A DNA stretch of 64,000 bases, from positions 1,024,629-1,088,628 of the forward strand of contig CACRXP010000007.1 in NCBI GenBank assembly GCA_902702965.1, written 5' to 3'. The DNA comes from Spirometra erinaceieuropaei (lineage: Eukaryota > Platyhelminthes > Cestoda > Diphyllobothriidea > Diphyllobothriidae). The notes beneath the pieces are model-generated. The model was given only the letters and a program-made list of their open reading frames with translations. It ran no database searches and was not told the origin of the DNA. The first letter of the stretch is position 1. The number at the start of each line of letters is the position of its first letter. The position numbers were made by a program, and so were the translations under genes. Positions 1 to 12,295 of this stretch are shown in pieces.

Positions 1-1079
1 GAAATGCGTTTTCGATTAGGAGAGATTACTCAGGTGATGTTGTAATACTGACTACCTTGCAGCATAATCCTATAGTATATCGGACTCGTCAGGATGTCGG
101 CTCTTGAATGCATTCTTATTTGACCTCCGGCAGGAACCGTACTGGGTAAAAAATGGCTACTTAAGTAGCATGCATTTTTCGCACTGATTTTCGGTAGTCT
201 TATAAATTCGAATATATTTTATGGTAAACATGAACAAAAATATGCTTTCTTTTACTCATTTGGTAGAAAATCACATTTTCTTTGTATGTTATGCCCGAAG
301 AAAGTGCATTTTTGGGTTTTAAAAAATTTAATTATGAGATTGTTAAGACCGTGTGCTGTCCATATATACAGCATCGCACATGTTCGTTTACCAATGCTCC
401 TCATGAGATGTACAACACAACCCAAATTCATTGCAGAATTTCATGAACTCTTCATGGTGTTGAAGAAGGAGACACGATCGCCGGGACAAGAGCTTTATTA
501 GACTGACGTGTCGGATTCCTGCTCGAACCCATCATCAGAGACAAAAGCAGATATGGGTATCTACCCGTAGACTACTTCCTGGGACTCGTCTCTTCGCTCC
601 TATCTACATGGTATCTTCCTTACGCGGAAAACATGCCCCTTGTAGACTTAAATCGCTAAACGCTGATGCGATGGCAGATCGGGATCAAAAATATTCGGGA
701 ATTGGGAAATTTTTTTTCAATATCAAAATATTCGCCTTTTTCGGGTAAAAAATATGAAGACAGGGTGATTTTCTACCAAATGATTAAAAGAAGGCATATT
801 TTGTGCATGTTTTCTATAAAATACATTTGTATTTATACGACCATCGAAAATCAATGCGTAAAACGCATGCTACATAAGTGGTCATTTTTTACCAAGTATG
901 GTTTCTGCAAGAGATCAAAAAGAAATGCATTCAAGAGCCGACACCCTGGCGAGTCTGAAATACTATGAGATTATGTCGCATAATAATTAGCATTGCAATC
1001 CCCCCTAAGTAATTTTTCCTAATCGAAAACGCATTCCAGAATTTCGGCCAACATTTCATGAGATCGGTTACGCACTGTA
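1..1079. mobile_element. Foldback element copy 1, interrupted by a PLE end
   Basis: The left arm begins mid-element at the window edge (atgcgttttcgattagg). The right arm ends ...catttcatgagatcgg and CACTG at 1077, followed by TA. The two arms are inverted copies (ctacttaagtagcatgcat near 157-176 against its reverse near 865). The centre carries a minus-strand Penelope-like terminal fragment (about 445-640), so this copy was itself a target. Confidence 0.8.
445..640 (-). mobile_element. PLE 3'-terminal fragment with decayed hammerhead-like motif
   Basis: On the minus strand the segment 505-538 reads CTGATGA, a stem GGGTTC/GGAATCC around cgagca, then GACAC and GTC, followed by AATAAAGCTCTTGT and GATCG. 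The same order occurs at 7834 and 55418. GACAC in place of GAAAC removes a core adenine, so cleavage activity is unlikely. Confidence 0.6.
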
Positions 1080-1083
1080 TTTT

Positions 1084-4000
1084 AGACCTACAACAGTATC
1101 TGTTTGCAAATGACCCGATATATCTCTCCTTTGTCTCCGCCTACCGAGTCCTTCTATACATGGATTAAAAAGCTTAAAAATGAGATAAACGCGAAGTGTA
1201 TGGCAATTATTTTCTATGCCGACTTCAAGAGAGCACTTTTCGTGCGTCTCATGATAACCCAAATGTTGTTTGTATGCAAAGCGACGGGCGCTTAAAGGGA
1301 GAGACTGTTTGTGCCTTTGCGAAACCTTTAAACTTATTATTCCATACGGTCAAATCCAATTACTCCTATCTTTGAATAATCTCAAATATACTGATCTACT
1401 CAAAGTTCGCAGCTGATTTCTATGGAAGTTAAGAATCTGCAATTGCAGAACTGGTATATCTACCAGAAAGCACACGGGGGATGATGGGGGACCCACTGAT
1501 GGGCCGAATCCCTCTCATCTGTGCCATGCAGCGGCAGAATGTCGGCGAAACATACGTGTCTGGGCTTTTAGCTAGTATCTGTGCTGTCAAGTATGATACA
1601 TCATGCAATCTTGGTATACACTGTTGGCTGTCTGTTGAAAATTTATGAATATTACGCGGTTATACCGATGTGGCTAATAGATTTCGGCCCAAATATGCAT
1701 ATTAAATATCAGTCTGAGTCTATGTGTCTCAAATAGACTGATTTACTCCAAGTTAACGGCTAATGTCTGAAGAGGTTAAAAAGCTGCCACGATCTCACTG
1801 CCGGGACATAGTCATGTTGAAATCGTTTTCACGAAGCACTCTACTACATACTAGGAATGATGCGCAGTTAGTGGCCAAGAGAGGCCTGTGCCATAGGAAC
1901 AACAGCATTTGCATCAGTGTCTTCGAGTGCATATTTTGTCTGCCAGATATCACCATATTGGGCGGGCTATTTGCACCCTATTTACGGACTCGACAACACG
2001 GCTATTGTTATTATAAGTACTTTTGACACCAGCCAGCAGTCATTTCAGGGGGAGGAGAGGAATGCAGGCAACCAGCATCGGAGGAACGATCTGAATACTT
2101 TTGCTACTTATTTCATGTCGAACCAGGAGCTATGACGAATGAGAGCAAGGGAAGCTGTGGTGTTAATTGTTGGTCCGGGTTGATCGGAGGCGTGGTTCCC
2201 CGATGCCCACTCCATCAACAGGCATTTGGACCTTCCTGCAGCTTATAAAGTCTTACGTCATCAAAATCGTAGAGTGCAGGACCAAATGAAAACACCGGGC
2301 TGAAGAAGTCCATACGGAGACAGCCCGATGGCGAGTTTATTTGGTAAAGAAGAACAAGAACCGCCAGACCGACCACCCGACTGTTTCAATCACCTCTCCC
2401 CGACGGAGTGGTGACTCACAACGTACGCAGACAAAATGCCCGTCAACCACCTCCCGAGACGCCGAGGCAGCGAGAGGAGAGAAAAATCGATCAGCATGAG
2501 GCCGACCAACACAACGTGTCACTGTAAATTTCTGATCGATTAAGTGCATTTTACGCTTTGAGAATGGAGAGCCGACCAAGCTCTTCGCAACGCCAGCATT
2601 TAAATATACCCGTTCCAGTGAACCCACCTTCCTCTTAAATTGTTGGTCTGCCTGCCGATTTCGGCCAGTAATCCAACCCACAGTACAGGAGACTTGAACT
2701 TCAAACCGGAGTGTAGCTTTGCGTCGAACCAGTATTCAGAGATGTGCCGAAATCATGCCCCTTGCAAACTACAATATGCAAAGTCAGTTGGAAGTGGTTA
2801 ACAAAAATTGCGTCCATTACCGGACATACTGAGCCCCTTCTTTCTATATGGTAGAATTTCATAATTCGGAAATTGGCATCACATACTCCCTTTTAGCACT
2901 AGTAAAACCTCCCGGATACTGATTGGTAGGTTCCACGCGGCCTCTTAATTAAAAATACTATCTCGTAAGTAGAGTTGAGAATTCAGGAGATCAAATCACG
3001 TAAGTACGCACCTCTGGCCTCCTAGTCAGGTGCCTTGGCAATGTTAGTTGCAGAACCCCCAAGTAGATGGCAAATCCAAAAGTATACCCTAAAATTCAGT
3101 GTGACTGTAAACATGACTTATTATTAACCGTTCCCATTGATTGAAATTTCGTTCCCTTCTTAAGTAATTGTAAAGGTACCAGCGGCACTTTAGTTAAAGT
3201 CTGTTATTTTTGGAAAGTTGCTTTATGTCAATCTTTTAATTATCGCGTTCACCTTCTTTTCCAAATGACAGCTATACGATAGGACTTTCGGCAGGAATTT
3301 GTCTATTTGCCGTATCTTCTTACTTTTCGTCCAGTGTGTTGGCCCACCCGTAAAATCCCCTCCACCGCCATTCAGCGTATGACACGATCATCAGTCTAAC
3401 TCACCTTAGTTGGGGCTCCTACACCCTATCGTTGCCGGTCCCTCTAATATGGTGGAATTGCAGAAATCCGAAGTCAGTGGCCTATGCTATCTTTTAACAC
3501 TGGTAAATGCGGCAAAGATTAAGCATATAAGCGGAGTAAGGAGAACTATGGTGTACTGCCTAATCTATTTTTTAAAGAAGGCCTTGTTCTACATAGTTTT
3601 GGTCGGCCTTCGTCGGCAAAACGACATTCGCTGACCTGTACCGCCCAGACGAACCGGCACCGCCGAAATGTCTACATTGGTTTATTGTTCTGCAAATCCC
3701 ACACGTAATTCTTTGGGATGAGAAAAGATCGAATTTAAAAAAAACCTTCGGCGCGGAGAGCAATCAGGTGATAAAAAATACTCGAATGGAATGCATGCGT
3801 CTGCCAGTAAATCAGGAGTGTTCAAATGCCGGAAAATTTGTTAAACAGCAGTTGGCACTTTTTTACCCCGCGCACATACTTGTCCCTCGGAGGTAAACCT
3901 TCCGAATTTTGATTGGCAAATTCCTGCGGCCACGCATAATGGGACGCCAGTAGCGATCCTTCGACAAAGCCCTTTGTAAAAGATACTACATCACGAATAG

Positions 4001-4371
4001 ACCTGAAGATTTAAGCCATCATACCACTTAAGTATACATCTCCGTGAGAGCGTACATTTGTCCCGGCGGCCTAAGCTATAGGCAGACCCTAGGCATTACG
4101 ACCTTCAGGCCTTCTCTCGAATAAAAAGAGGAGAATTTGGATGTTTGTAAGGGCAGAATTATATTTTATACAGAATGAGTCGAAAGTAGACTGGGAAAAG
4201 TTAGCTAGCTGAAGAAGGCACAGATCCGGCACTAGAAGCGCGGGCTTCGGAGCGTTATCGGGGAAGGCGCCAGAGTGCCTTGAAGGAGGGTGTCTGAGTT
4301 GGTCTTGAAGGTGACTTGTTGGTTTCGACGGCTGTGAATGGCCAAGAATCCGACTGGTACGCATGTGAAAG
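1084..4371. other. No recognisable gene; possible decayed sequence
   Basis: No splice-bounded exon or complete repeat was recognised here. A short minus-strand frame at 2337-2681 (residues such as CVRCESPLRRGEVIE) is protein-like in part, but no splice sites could be matched to it. It lies downstream of the gene's stop codon. Confidence 0.4.
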
Positions 4372-4373
4372 TA

Positions 4374-5365
4374 CAGTAGCTGGGCTAACTCATGAAATGT
4401 CAACCGAAATTTCGAAATGCGTCCTCGTTTCGTAAAGATTAATTAATGAGGGTTGTAAAATTTATCATAATGCAGTAAAATTCAATAATGATCCAGTTAC
4501 CTCAGGGTGTCCGCTTTCGAGTGAACTTATTTCCGACTGAAAGCAAGAACTATACTCTGAAAAAATAACTACTTATGTAGCATGCAATTTTCTCATTGAT
4601 TTTCGATGCCCTTGAAAATCTAATCATATTTCATGGAAAACATGCATAAAACTATTTAATCTTTTACTTATTCGGTAGGAAACCAGGTTTTCTTCCCATT
4701 TTATCCTCGAAAGAAGGGTATAATTCGGCTTCAAAAAAGTTTCCAATTGTGAGATTTTTCATCACCGTGTAATGGCCGTTCATAAAACGTCATGTATCTG
4801 CATTTACGGATGTGGCTTGTAAAGTTAGCAATATTGCGCAAATCCACTGCTTAATTTTATAAAACCCCATATGGTCTCCTCTTAATACCGTAGAAAAATG
4901 CAAGGTTTTTGGTACACGGAAAATATACGGTTTGTAGTTTGGAAACCCTGAATGCTAGTGATACAGCGGATCAGGTTCAAAATCATTCGGGAATTAAAGT
5001 TTTTTAAAACTGAATTATACCCCTCTTTCGAGTATAAAATCAAAAGAAGAGGTGATTTACTACCAAATAAGTACAAGAATGAATATTTTTATGCATGTTT
5101 TCCACTAAATATGATTGAATTTTCAAGGGCATCGAAAATCAATGAGAAAATGACATGCTACATAAGTAGTTATTTTTTTCAGAGTATAGTTCTTGCATGC
5201 AGTCGGAAATAAGTTCATTCGAAAGCCGACACCCTGAAGTAACTGGATCATTATAGAATTATGCTGGAGGGTGATCAGTTTTACAACCCTACTTAATTAA
5301 TCATTTAGAAACGAGAACGCATTTCAAAATTTCGGCTGATATTCCATGAGTTAGCCCACCTATTG
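4374..5365. mobile_element. Foldback element copy 2 (complete, subfamily A)
   Basis: 992 bp, flanked by TA on both sides. It starts CAGTAGCTGGGCTAACTCAT and ends with the inverted equivalent (catgagttagcccacctattg). Both arms carry ctacttatgtagcatgc-type and gaaagccgacaccctgaagt-type blocks in opposite orientation, so the whole element is one imperfect palindrome. No transposase frame is present. Confidence 0.9.
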
Positions 5366-5369
5366 TATG

Positions 5370-6885
5370 CTCGGGAAGCGCAAAGTTGCAGCAGGTGGCC
5401 GCAGTAGTTTTACAACAAACGCACTCAGACTATGCATGCCGACTTGAATGCCGCATACAGATGCATCGAAAGAATGTGAGGAAGAATGCAGCGAATTCAA
5501 ACGGATAGTTAGATGCGATGGAGACGTACTGGCGTGGACTTCGGCCAACCATACAAGCGTTTGATAGGCACGGTTAAATGCTCAACTGTTCTAATACGCC
5601 ACCAATACGTCTGACCACAAGCCGGGAAACCAGTTTTGGACTTTCGTTTCCAAAAATTTCGAATCGATTTCTCACAACATTAGTCATAGCAGTAGACTCC
5701 GCATTCGTTTATATAATTCCGAGTTATGAAAGCAGTGAATCTGCCCCCTAACGCAGTGTTTATGCAGGTCACAAATAGTGCTGCGTCTCCATCTGCTGTT
5801 TAACTTGTGGGAAACAGAAGTCTACCGGCAAGGCAGCGTTGACTGCATAGAGCACTGTTTGTCAAAATGTCCAGGATTATTTCGCCCCCCTCTGTTCCTT
5901 CATTTAGATTCGTCTGACAAATGAAACGCGTTTGGAACTTACAGCTAAGCGCTTCATCCATGCTGAAGGGAGTAGGGATTAACGCGTAAATGTGAATGAT
6001 GTATTGTCTGATTTTCACAAAAATATGCACATCGATTGATAGGAATTTGAGGGAGGGGGCTGATGGAGAATGTTGGGAAAAATGGAATATTCTGGTAGGA
6101 ATCTGAGTTTAATGGAGAAGCTGGGCTTAGTAGGCGTTTTCGAGGATTTGTTTCACTGCTTCAATCACTTCTTGCGGCATTTGTCCTTTCAGTGGCTTTA
6201 TTTTTCCTAAAGGGTGGGAACAAAAGAAGAGAGAGAGGCAGAGGTTTCATACAATCAGAAATGCTGGCTTTAGGTTTATTGTTGTCTGGGGCTTTGTAAC
6301 AAAGGTAAACTGCAAACACAATTGTTATGACCCGTAAGAAAGGTAAGACAGGAAGACAGCCGGTTCGGAGAACAAGCACTTTATTGGTAACTTGCGGACA
6401 CGAACGGTTATGACTCGTAAGAAAGATGAGCTATTTATATTGGCTCCTCTGCGTTCTGGACCATTCCGTCCAATGACGTGCCAGCCGCTGAGGGCGTTCT
6501 AAAATGTTCCTACGCCGGGCGTGCTGGTCGCTGATTGGCCACCGCGTGCGCGATGGCCCTCATGCGGAAAGATCTAGAATGTTCGACCAGCCATTGATTG
6601 GGCTGCACACGTGAGCAAAGCCACCACACGTGCTCGGCGCTGCAGTGCACGCCGGTCGGCCGTCTATCTTCACGCGCGTCTCACGCCGCCGGCTTGGTCC
6701 CCTGTTCAGCGCCTTAGGCCGTGGCTCTATGCCGCTTGTACTCTCCATCACACAATGATTACGCAACCCTCTCTTCAGCCCTGCACAATGCAGGAGTAAA
6801 TGTACAGGGCAGGTAATATCATCTGCCCTTCCACAAAACCAATCTTTGCTGGTCAGAGGATTAGGAGAGCTTCACGGTTGTGTCA
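5370..6885. other. No gene recognised; GC-rich patch
   Basis: Nothing convincing on either strand. The interval 6460-6760 is distinctly GC-rich compared with its surroundings but has no splice-bounded open frame. Confidence 0.4.
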
Positions 6886-6889
6886 GGCT

Positions 6890-7015
6890 GTCTTGAATGC
6901 GTTTCCGTCCTGACGCCGGGCTCAGGTGGGTTAGGGAAGAGAGAATGCGACAGGTGCTTGGTAAGTCTACCTCCACCATAAAATAATTCATGCGCAAATC
7001 AAGACCCGTTTTCCA
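6890..7015 (+). repeat. Repeat B fragment
   Basis: Shares the block 'aagtctacctccaccataaa...aattcatgcgcaaatca' with 16680-16730, 32230-32280 and 34815-34860. Short and diverged. Confidence 0.4.
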
Positions 7016-7199
7016 ACTATGTTGCGGGACACACGATAGATATTTTCGCTAGCGACGACTAAACTGTCATCTCCCATGTATTTTTTCGTGTACATCCAGA
7101 GTACCTCAGCTATTTATTGAGCTGAAGGTAGCAGCGGCCGCATAACCCGTCAGCAGGTGAAAAGCTTCAGTACAAGCGAAGATGCGAGTTCCAGGAACT

Positions 7200-7300
7200 T
7201 GTTCTTAGGAAGTAGAGGCGATCGCTAGAACAAGAGCTTTATTCGCCTGACGTTTCAGATTCACACTGGAACCCACTATCAGAGACGATAACAGATACGG
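7200..7300 (-). mobile_element. PLE 3'-terminal fragment, inverted
   Basis: On the minus strand 7249-7282 reads CTGATAG...GAATCTGAAACGTC, followed by AATAAAGCTCTTGTTC and GCGATCGC. It is the same terminal motif as at 7834 but in opposite orientation, lying directly upstream of the plus-strand PLE fragment, an arrangement often seen in complex PLE insertions. Confidence 0.65.
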
Positions 7301-7329
7301 ATGATTTCTGCGCAGGAGGTCGCAGTATT

Positions 7330-7555
7330 CATACTAATACTGCAAACTGGAAGACTGCTCCGTACTCGAATAGCCGAACACGCGGCAGCAGTGCGGAGAA
7401 ACAAAGCCAACTCCCAAGTCGCTGCCCATTCGACGAGACCCGACCACATATTTAAGTTCGAGGAGGCCGAAATTCTCGCGAGAGGTAATAATCGCGTGAG
7501 CCTCGAGTTGCTTCAGTCAGGATTCACGGGACCTCAATATATCAACAAGTGAAAC
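7330..7555 (+). pseudogene. PLE GIY-YIG endonuclease fragment
   Basis: The open frame includes GRLLRTRIAEHAAAVRRNKA, AHSTRPDHIFKFEEAEILA and RGNNRVSLELLQSGF. This matches the second half of the GIY-YIG nuclease of Penelope-like elements (conserved Arg of the RxxEH block and the HxFxFxxAxIL block) and parallels the copy at 17930-18110. The GIY-YIG motif itself and all of the reverse transcriptase are missing, so it is a 5'-truncated dead copy. Confidence 0.8.
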
Positions 7556-7930
7556 GACATTCCCTCACCATATTCGGTGCTGAGGCATAGTCTAGCCGAA
7601 GTAATTAGCCACTCTGGAGCGCGTAGGCGGGTGTGCCAGGTGGCCGAGCCTTCGTCACGCCAGCAGTTAACTACTCGCATGTAAGCCACCAAGCAATCGC
7701 GGCGCACCAGCTGACAACAATCCTCGATAAAATCGAGAGAACTTAATCATCATAGGTATGCAGTAACATAGTGACTGCATCCTATAAATACTGTCAATTC
7801 CTGTGCATGAATCACCCGTATCTGTTACTGTCTTTGATGATGGGTTCGAGCGTGAATCTGAAACGTCAGTCGAATAAAGCTCTTATTCCAACGATCGCCT
7901 CTGCTTCTTATCAAAAGCTCCAGTGCCGTA
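7556..7930 (+). mobile_element. PLE 3' region with hammerhead-like end
   Basis: Continues the GIY-YIG fragment. It contains the shared 3' block (gcgcaccagctgacaacaatcctcga..., 'cctataaatactg') and ends with TTGATGA (7834-7840), a GGTTC/GAATC stem, and GAAACGTC at 7861-7867. The first core position is U instead of C, so activity is doubtful. The end, near gatcgcctctgcttct, matches other copies. Confidence 0.7.
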
Positions 7931-8016
7931 CAGAGAAAGTGCTATCTGTGGAAAACCACTTCACCTGAAATTTCCTAAATTCACTGGGCTTACAATATTA
8001 GACGCAGCAGGTGGAC

Positions 8017-8135
8017 TTAAGCTCCAGATTCCATGAAGGACTCAGTGTCCACGGTTGTTTCCACATCGACACCGCTGTCTCTAGTCATTCGATTTGACGG
8101 GCTGCACAGCTCTCGCCGTAGAGAGGCCATCACAA
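8017..8135 (-). CDS. Terminal exon with stop codon
   Basis: 119 nt: two bases then 39 codons including TAA at 8017-8019. The acceptor is catcggtttttgcaaacactag|. The translation is VMASLRRELCSPSNRMTRDS then GVDVETTVDTESFMESGA, still Ser/Thr/Glu-rich like the preceding acidic tail. The spare G of the 12947 exon plus TT gives Val, so phase fits. I see no convincing AATAAA immediately downstream; the next one on this strand (about 7237-7242) belongs to a retroelement end. Confidence 0.8.
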
Positions 8136-9755
8136 CTAGTGTTTGCAAAAACCGATGAGCACACATTACTTGGCGACAATGCTGTGAGGGATAGTGAATG
8201 AAGCGTATATGTAAGGTCGGGTATCGAGGGCTGGAAACGGGGATAAATGTGTGAGAGAAAAAGGCCAGTCCAAATGTCGTGTCATGTCGTTCCGGGCAAG
8301 TTCCAACCTCAACTCCATCCAGGGTCTTCACGACAATTTGCACGCCAGGCAGTTAATTTGTTTCGTCCCTATTCTCTGACTGATTCAAAAACCATCTCTC
8401 TGTTTTATCCCCTACTTAGACGGTAAGATGCAAGGAAATTCGTGTGAGATGCCCCATCGTAAGATTTACATGACGGTCTATCCATATTGTGGTCCTTGTG
8501 GATAGCCGGACGCGGAGGGGGAGAGAGCACGCCAGCATCATTTGGCTATTTTGAAAAATTTTATTAAAACCAGATGCCATGCGCACCTATGGGCGTAGAA
8601 AAGAGCCTCACCTGGATCGCTAATTTTGATGAGATTGGCGACCAGACGGACGATGGCCGCATGGCCGAGTGGTTCGAAGGTGCAGTCTGTTTCCGACTGG
8701 CTGCTTTCAGCTGACTTTTGTCTGCAAAGGAAGAGTATTAGGAAGCCTCTTATGCACCAGAAACATGAAACGCAAGATGCGACAAGTTTGAAAGAAGCTT
8801 GGTCAGCAAAGTCGCAAGGAAATAGCAGTGATTTGGTAAAAAAGAAGAACGCGGATATCAGCAACAATGCGATAACTGTAACAAAATCTTCAAGCAAGGC
8901 AAGGAGGAATTACGGTCCGAATGCTCAGCCATGAGAGCAGTAATTTGTCTGTTGCAGCTAACAACGGCACGGAAAGTAATTCACGAGCTCCACTTTTCAA
9001 TTTAATCGCTGGAATCTGTCGCCTACTTTAAGTATTCCCTTGGTAAATCAGATAGAGGAAAAAAAGAAGCCACAGGTGGCTAGAAAGAAAAAATTTCGTG
9101 GCGGAGCCAGATTTTTGAGCTCAATACCATCAGGTCCTTCGTGACACGTAAGTGAATGTCCTAGTCGAGAGAAAATCTTAGGAGCTTTCTGCCACCAGCA
9201 ATTCGTAATTGCTTGGGGTATGTTTGAATCGAATGTTGGCATCTTCCGAGGAAAGGTTCTCCGTGGACGTGAGTATTTATCATACCTACTGGATAAAGGG
9301 ATTCTTCCGAACAAGATATCGACCGTTCATGCAGCCTTGGACATCGGACAAAAGGTCGTTGATCGAATACACGGTGGTGATTGTGGCTTGTTGGGATTTT
9401 GCTAGCATCGAAGGCACAGACAAAACTGATTTTATCTACGGATTCGACACCGAAAACTCAGAATTTGGTTTAGATTCTAATCGAACTATCCCGACCGAGC
9501 ATCTGAAACACCGCATATTTAGGACGGAATTAATCTCCAAACTGAACGATGGCAAAAGCAAACATGTGTGAAATGTCTGTGAAAGGTCAAATCGAACATA
9601 TCAAAAAACAGAGCACCCGTACAGGTATTTTTCACAGGGAAGGGCCACAACAAACATGTTTATAAGCTTCTTTCCTTAGTATTCATGAGTTATAAAAATG
9701 ACTACCAGGAAGATCGTACGGTGCGATCATCACATTTCCTACCAACGCGATAATA

Positions 9756-9961
9756 CAGTAGGTGGGCTAACTCATGGAATGTCAACTGAAATTCTGAAAT
9801 GCGTTTTCGTTTCGAAAAGATTACTTAGGTAGGGATGTGAAACTAATCCGGCTGAAACCTGATTCTATAGTATTTCAGTTACGTCAGGATGCCGGCCTTC
9901 GAATGAACTTCGTTTCGGCTGCATGCAAAAACTACACTCTCTAAAAAACGACTACTTAAGT
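9756..9961. mobile_element. Foldback element copy 3, left arm only
   Basis: Starts CAGTAGGTGGGCTAACTCAT after TA and follows the subfamily A left arm to 'aaaacgactacttaag', where it breaks into PLE-derived sequence. The right arm is absent. Confidence 0.85.
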
Positions 9962-9965
9962 TGCT

Positions 9966-10398
9966 GAGAACGGTGGAGTTGGGGTGAGACGGAGGGGAGG
10001 AGGGGGGAGGGGTTCCGGTTACATTGTAAGCGTTGTGAGTGTGTGTGACTGCTCTCAGTGCGTCGGGACGGCGTGCGATCACCGTCTGGATTCGGCCAGT
10101 GCAGACATACTGCTTGTGTCAGCGTCTTCTGACAATAGAGTGCTGGGTTCGCCAGGCGAATGGCCACTGCTTCGGCTGTGGCTAGAACCCGTTTGCGCAG
10201 GCCTTTAGAGTAGTGTGCCGGTGCCCGGTAGATAACTTTAAAAGCTTCTTTAGCGTCGGCTTGGTTATTCGTATCGATTAGATGTGCGAGAATTGAACTC
10301 GAAATCGATCGATGTTCACCTCTACCTAGCCGGGCAGGCATGTGTTCGCGTATCCTCTTTTCCAGACGCCCGGTTGTACGGCCGTCCCATGCACTCAC
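9966..10398 (-). pseudogene. PLE lineage 2, GIY-YIG C-terminal fragment
   Basis: The minus-strand frame begins GRTTGRLEKRIREHMPARLG and includes SISSSILAHLIDTNNQADAK, EAFKVIYRAPAHYSKGLRKR and LATAEAVAIRLANPALYCQ. The same order (REx, SSAILxQIVDSGHHVDPSEA, LRVIYKVP, LATAEAAAIRL) occurs in the 52.8-53.9 kb copy, which defines this as a different lineage from 17.3 kb. The sequence after about 10100 becomes C-rich and is probably 3' untranslated. Confidence 0.78.
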
Positions 10399-10497
10399 AG
10401 CTTACAATCTAACCGATCGATGTTCACCTATACGCGAACACATGCCTGCCCGGCTAGGTAGAGGTGAACATCGATCGATTTCGAGTTCAATTCTCGC
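10286..10497. repeat. Perfect inverted repeat within the PLE fragment
   Basis: 10286-10353 (minus sense coding) is repeated as its reverse complement at 10430-10497, 68 bp each with 76 bp between. A nested hairpin, cgatcgatgttcacct at 10414-10429 against 10462-10477, sits in the second arm. The second arm re-encodes REHMPARLGRGEHRSISSSI on the plus strand. Confidence 0.9.
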
Positions 10498-10689
10498 CGA
10501 CTCGGCCTTTCTTACGACCGGGTGGTCAGGCTGTGATGACTCCTTCTAAATATGACTTTCGGGACAGTCTGACTTGAATGAACTCTGAGTCACGCAAATA
10601 TACAAAGAGAGTACGTGTGGAATTCAGGACGTGGTCTTGTGCGTGGTACGCGTAGACGAGATACTTAGTTCTGTTAATATACCCCACGC

Positions 10690-10950
10690 ACAACACGGAC
10701 GGTGAAATTGCAGCAACTTACGACTCGGATGCGGACTGGTCGCCTTAAGTACGCCCCCAGCGTTGATCGCGAGAGCAGTTAATTATAGCACTCATGTGAT
10801 CCCACGGCAGCCGCGTACTATAAATACTGCAGTCTTTGTGCCTACACTGCCATTATCTGCGATCGTCTCTAATGATGGGCTCAATTGAGAATCCGAAATG
10901 TCAGACCAATAAACTTCTTGTCCCAGTGATCGCATCTTCTTTTTCTGAAC
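10690..10950 (+). mobile_element. PLE 3' region, solo
   Basis: Shares 'gagagcagttaattata', 'tgatcccacggcagccg', 'tataaatactgca' and the terminal 'ccgaaatgtcagaccaataaa' with 55.3 kb. The hammerhead-like core is mutated (TAATGATGGG), so it is inactive. Confidence 0.7.
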
Positions 10951-11024
10951 TGCTTCCTGGAACTTACCTGTTCACTTCTATCTGTCACCCCACCCATGCC
11001 CACACTGGGTTACCTTTACCGTGA

Positions 11025-11115
11025 CATGTCACGGGGAGACAGTGGATGTGAGAAGAGGTAGGGTGAGGCAGATGTTATGAAAGTCTGCTCCACTATAAAC
11101 GATCTTCCGCACAAA
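11025..11115 (+). repeat. Repeat B fragment
   Basis: Contains 'aagtctgctccactataaacgatcttccgcacaaatcgc', a diverged version of the repeat B block found at 32230-32280. Confidence 0.35.
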
Positions 11116-11324
11116 TCGCGACTCCGATCATTGGAGAGACAATGGTGGACCTCGCTAACTGCAAAGGTCAAGCTATTATGCAATTAGATATAACGTAATG
11201 CAGATTTTTGATGGATGCAATACAGCACATATAAACGGGTCGTATTGCCGGAGCAATTGCGGTATATGTCCAATTAATAATACTTGGACTTAGAGATCAA
11301 AATTCGGTCAGACATGGTTATGCA

Positions 11325-11400
11325 GCCCCACCTGGAGTAAACAAACCCCAGTTACCACTGATACGGAAACGGTGGTAATAGGGGTTTCTACAGGTGGGGC
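11325..11400. repeat. Long interrupted hairpin
   Basis: Three nested inverted blocks in order: GCCCCACCTG (11325-11334), AAACCCC (11343-11349), TTACCAC (11352-11358), then GTGGTAA (11372-11378), GGGGTTT (11381-11387) and CAGGTGGGGC (11391-11400). The ends read as 10-bp perfect inverted repeats. Confidence 0.9.
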
Positions 11401-11477
11401 CTAGCAACGCACAGACGACGAGGCCAAGTAGTTGTATGCAAAAGAAAAGCTATTAGGGATGCGCGGTTGGAAAACAG

Positions 11478-11545
11478 TTGCCCTAACCCCCAACCCTGAC
11501 CCCCAACCCAGACCCCTAATCCTGACTCTAACCTTTAACCGCAGC
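11478..11545 (-). repeat. Degenerate telomere-like tract
   Basis: Imperfect units of CCCTAA/CCCCAA/CCCTGA type in tandem. It resembles decayed (TTAGGG)n on the minus strand. Confidence 0.7.
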
Positions 11546-12295
11546 CTTAGACCCTAACGCTGAAACATCCAACGGGAAAGTTGGAAGGGAGGACAGACCG
11601 AAAGTTAGAAAGGACCACCGACAGGAGGCCGAAAAAGGTAGACACGGCAACAAAGAAACAAGGCCGCCAACAGAACATACAACAGAACGTACAGCAACCT
11701 CATACCAACGTAATCGCACCGAATCAAAATAGTTAAGTAGGTCAAGAGTATTGTATCTATCAGGTGCGGCTACATAACCACATCTTACCCAAAATTCAAA
11801 AGAGAATAGGAACTAGAACCTACAACAGGCAATCGAGAAATAGGGATAGCCACACAAGGAAGACGTGGAGTTTTGAAGTAGACTTACCCAACTGAGGGAC
11901 GGTGCCCAGGCGCCGGAGATACATCTTAAAGACGAAAAAAGAAAAGTATACAGATCCACCTAATTTCACAGGAGGTGTTTTGGAATCGATAACATCTTCA
12001 GGCAGACCACATCCCTTTTCCATGTTTAAGGAGTAGACGGCGGATCAAGCAGTTTGGAAACGGGCAGCTGTGATCGGCTTCCACAAGTGACTAGAGTGAA
12101 AATATCGTCGACCCCTGAGCAGAGTATTGAGTATTCCTCCCGCTTCCTCGTATCGTAATCTTCCGAAAGGTTTCAGAATGTAATCTAATCATAAATTGTG
12201 CAGGCTGCCCGCCTAAATGTTCCTTTTAGAAGTGAATCATACCGAAGAATAACAATTCACTGCTGACTGTGTCAGCACCATACATTTTAATGGTA

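Noticed and set aside
2337..2681. 114-codon minus-strand frame with CxxC-like residues
   Set aside because: Downstream of the gene's stop codon, no splice sites or start context, and only part of it looks coding.
8653..8690. tRNA-like A box ('catggccgagtggttcgaag')
   Set aside because: No B box or cloverleaf follows at the right distance.
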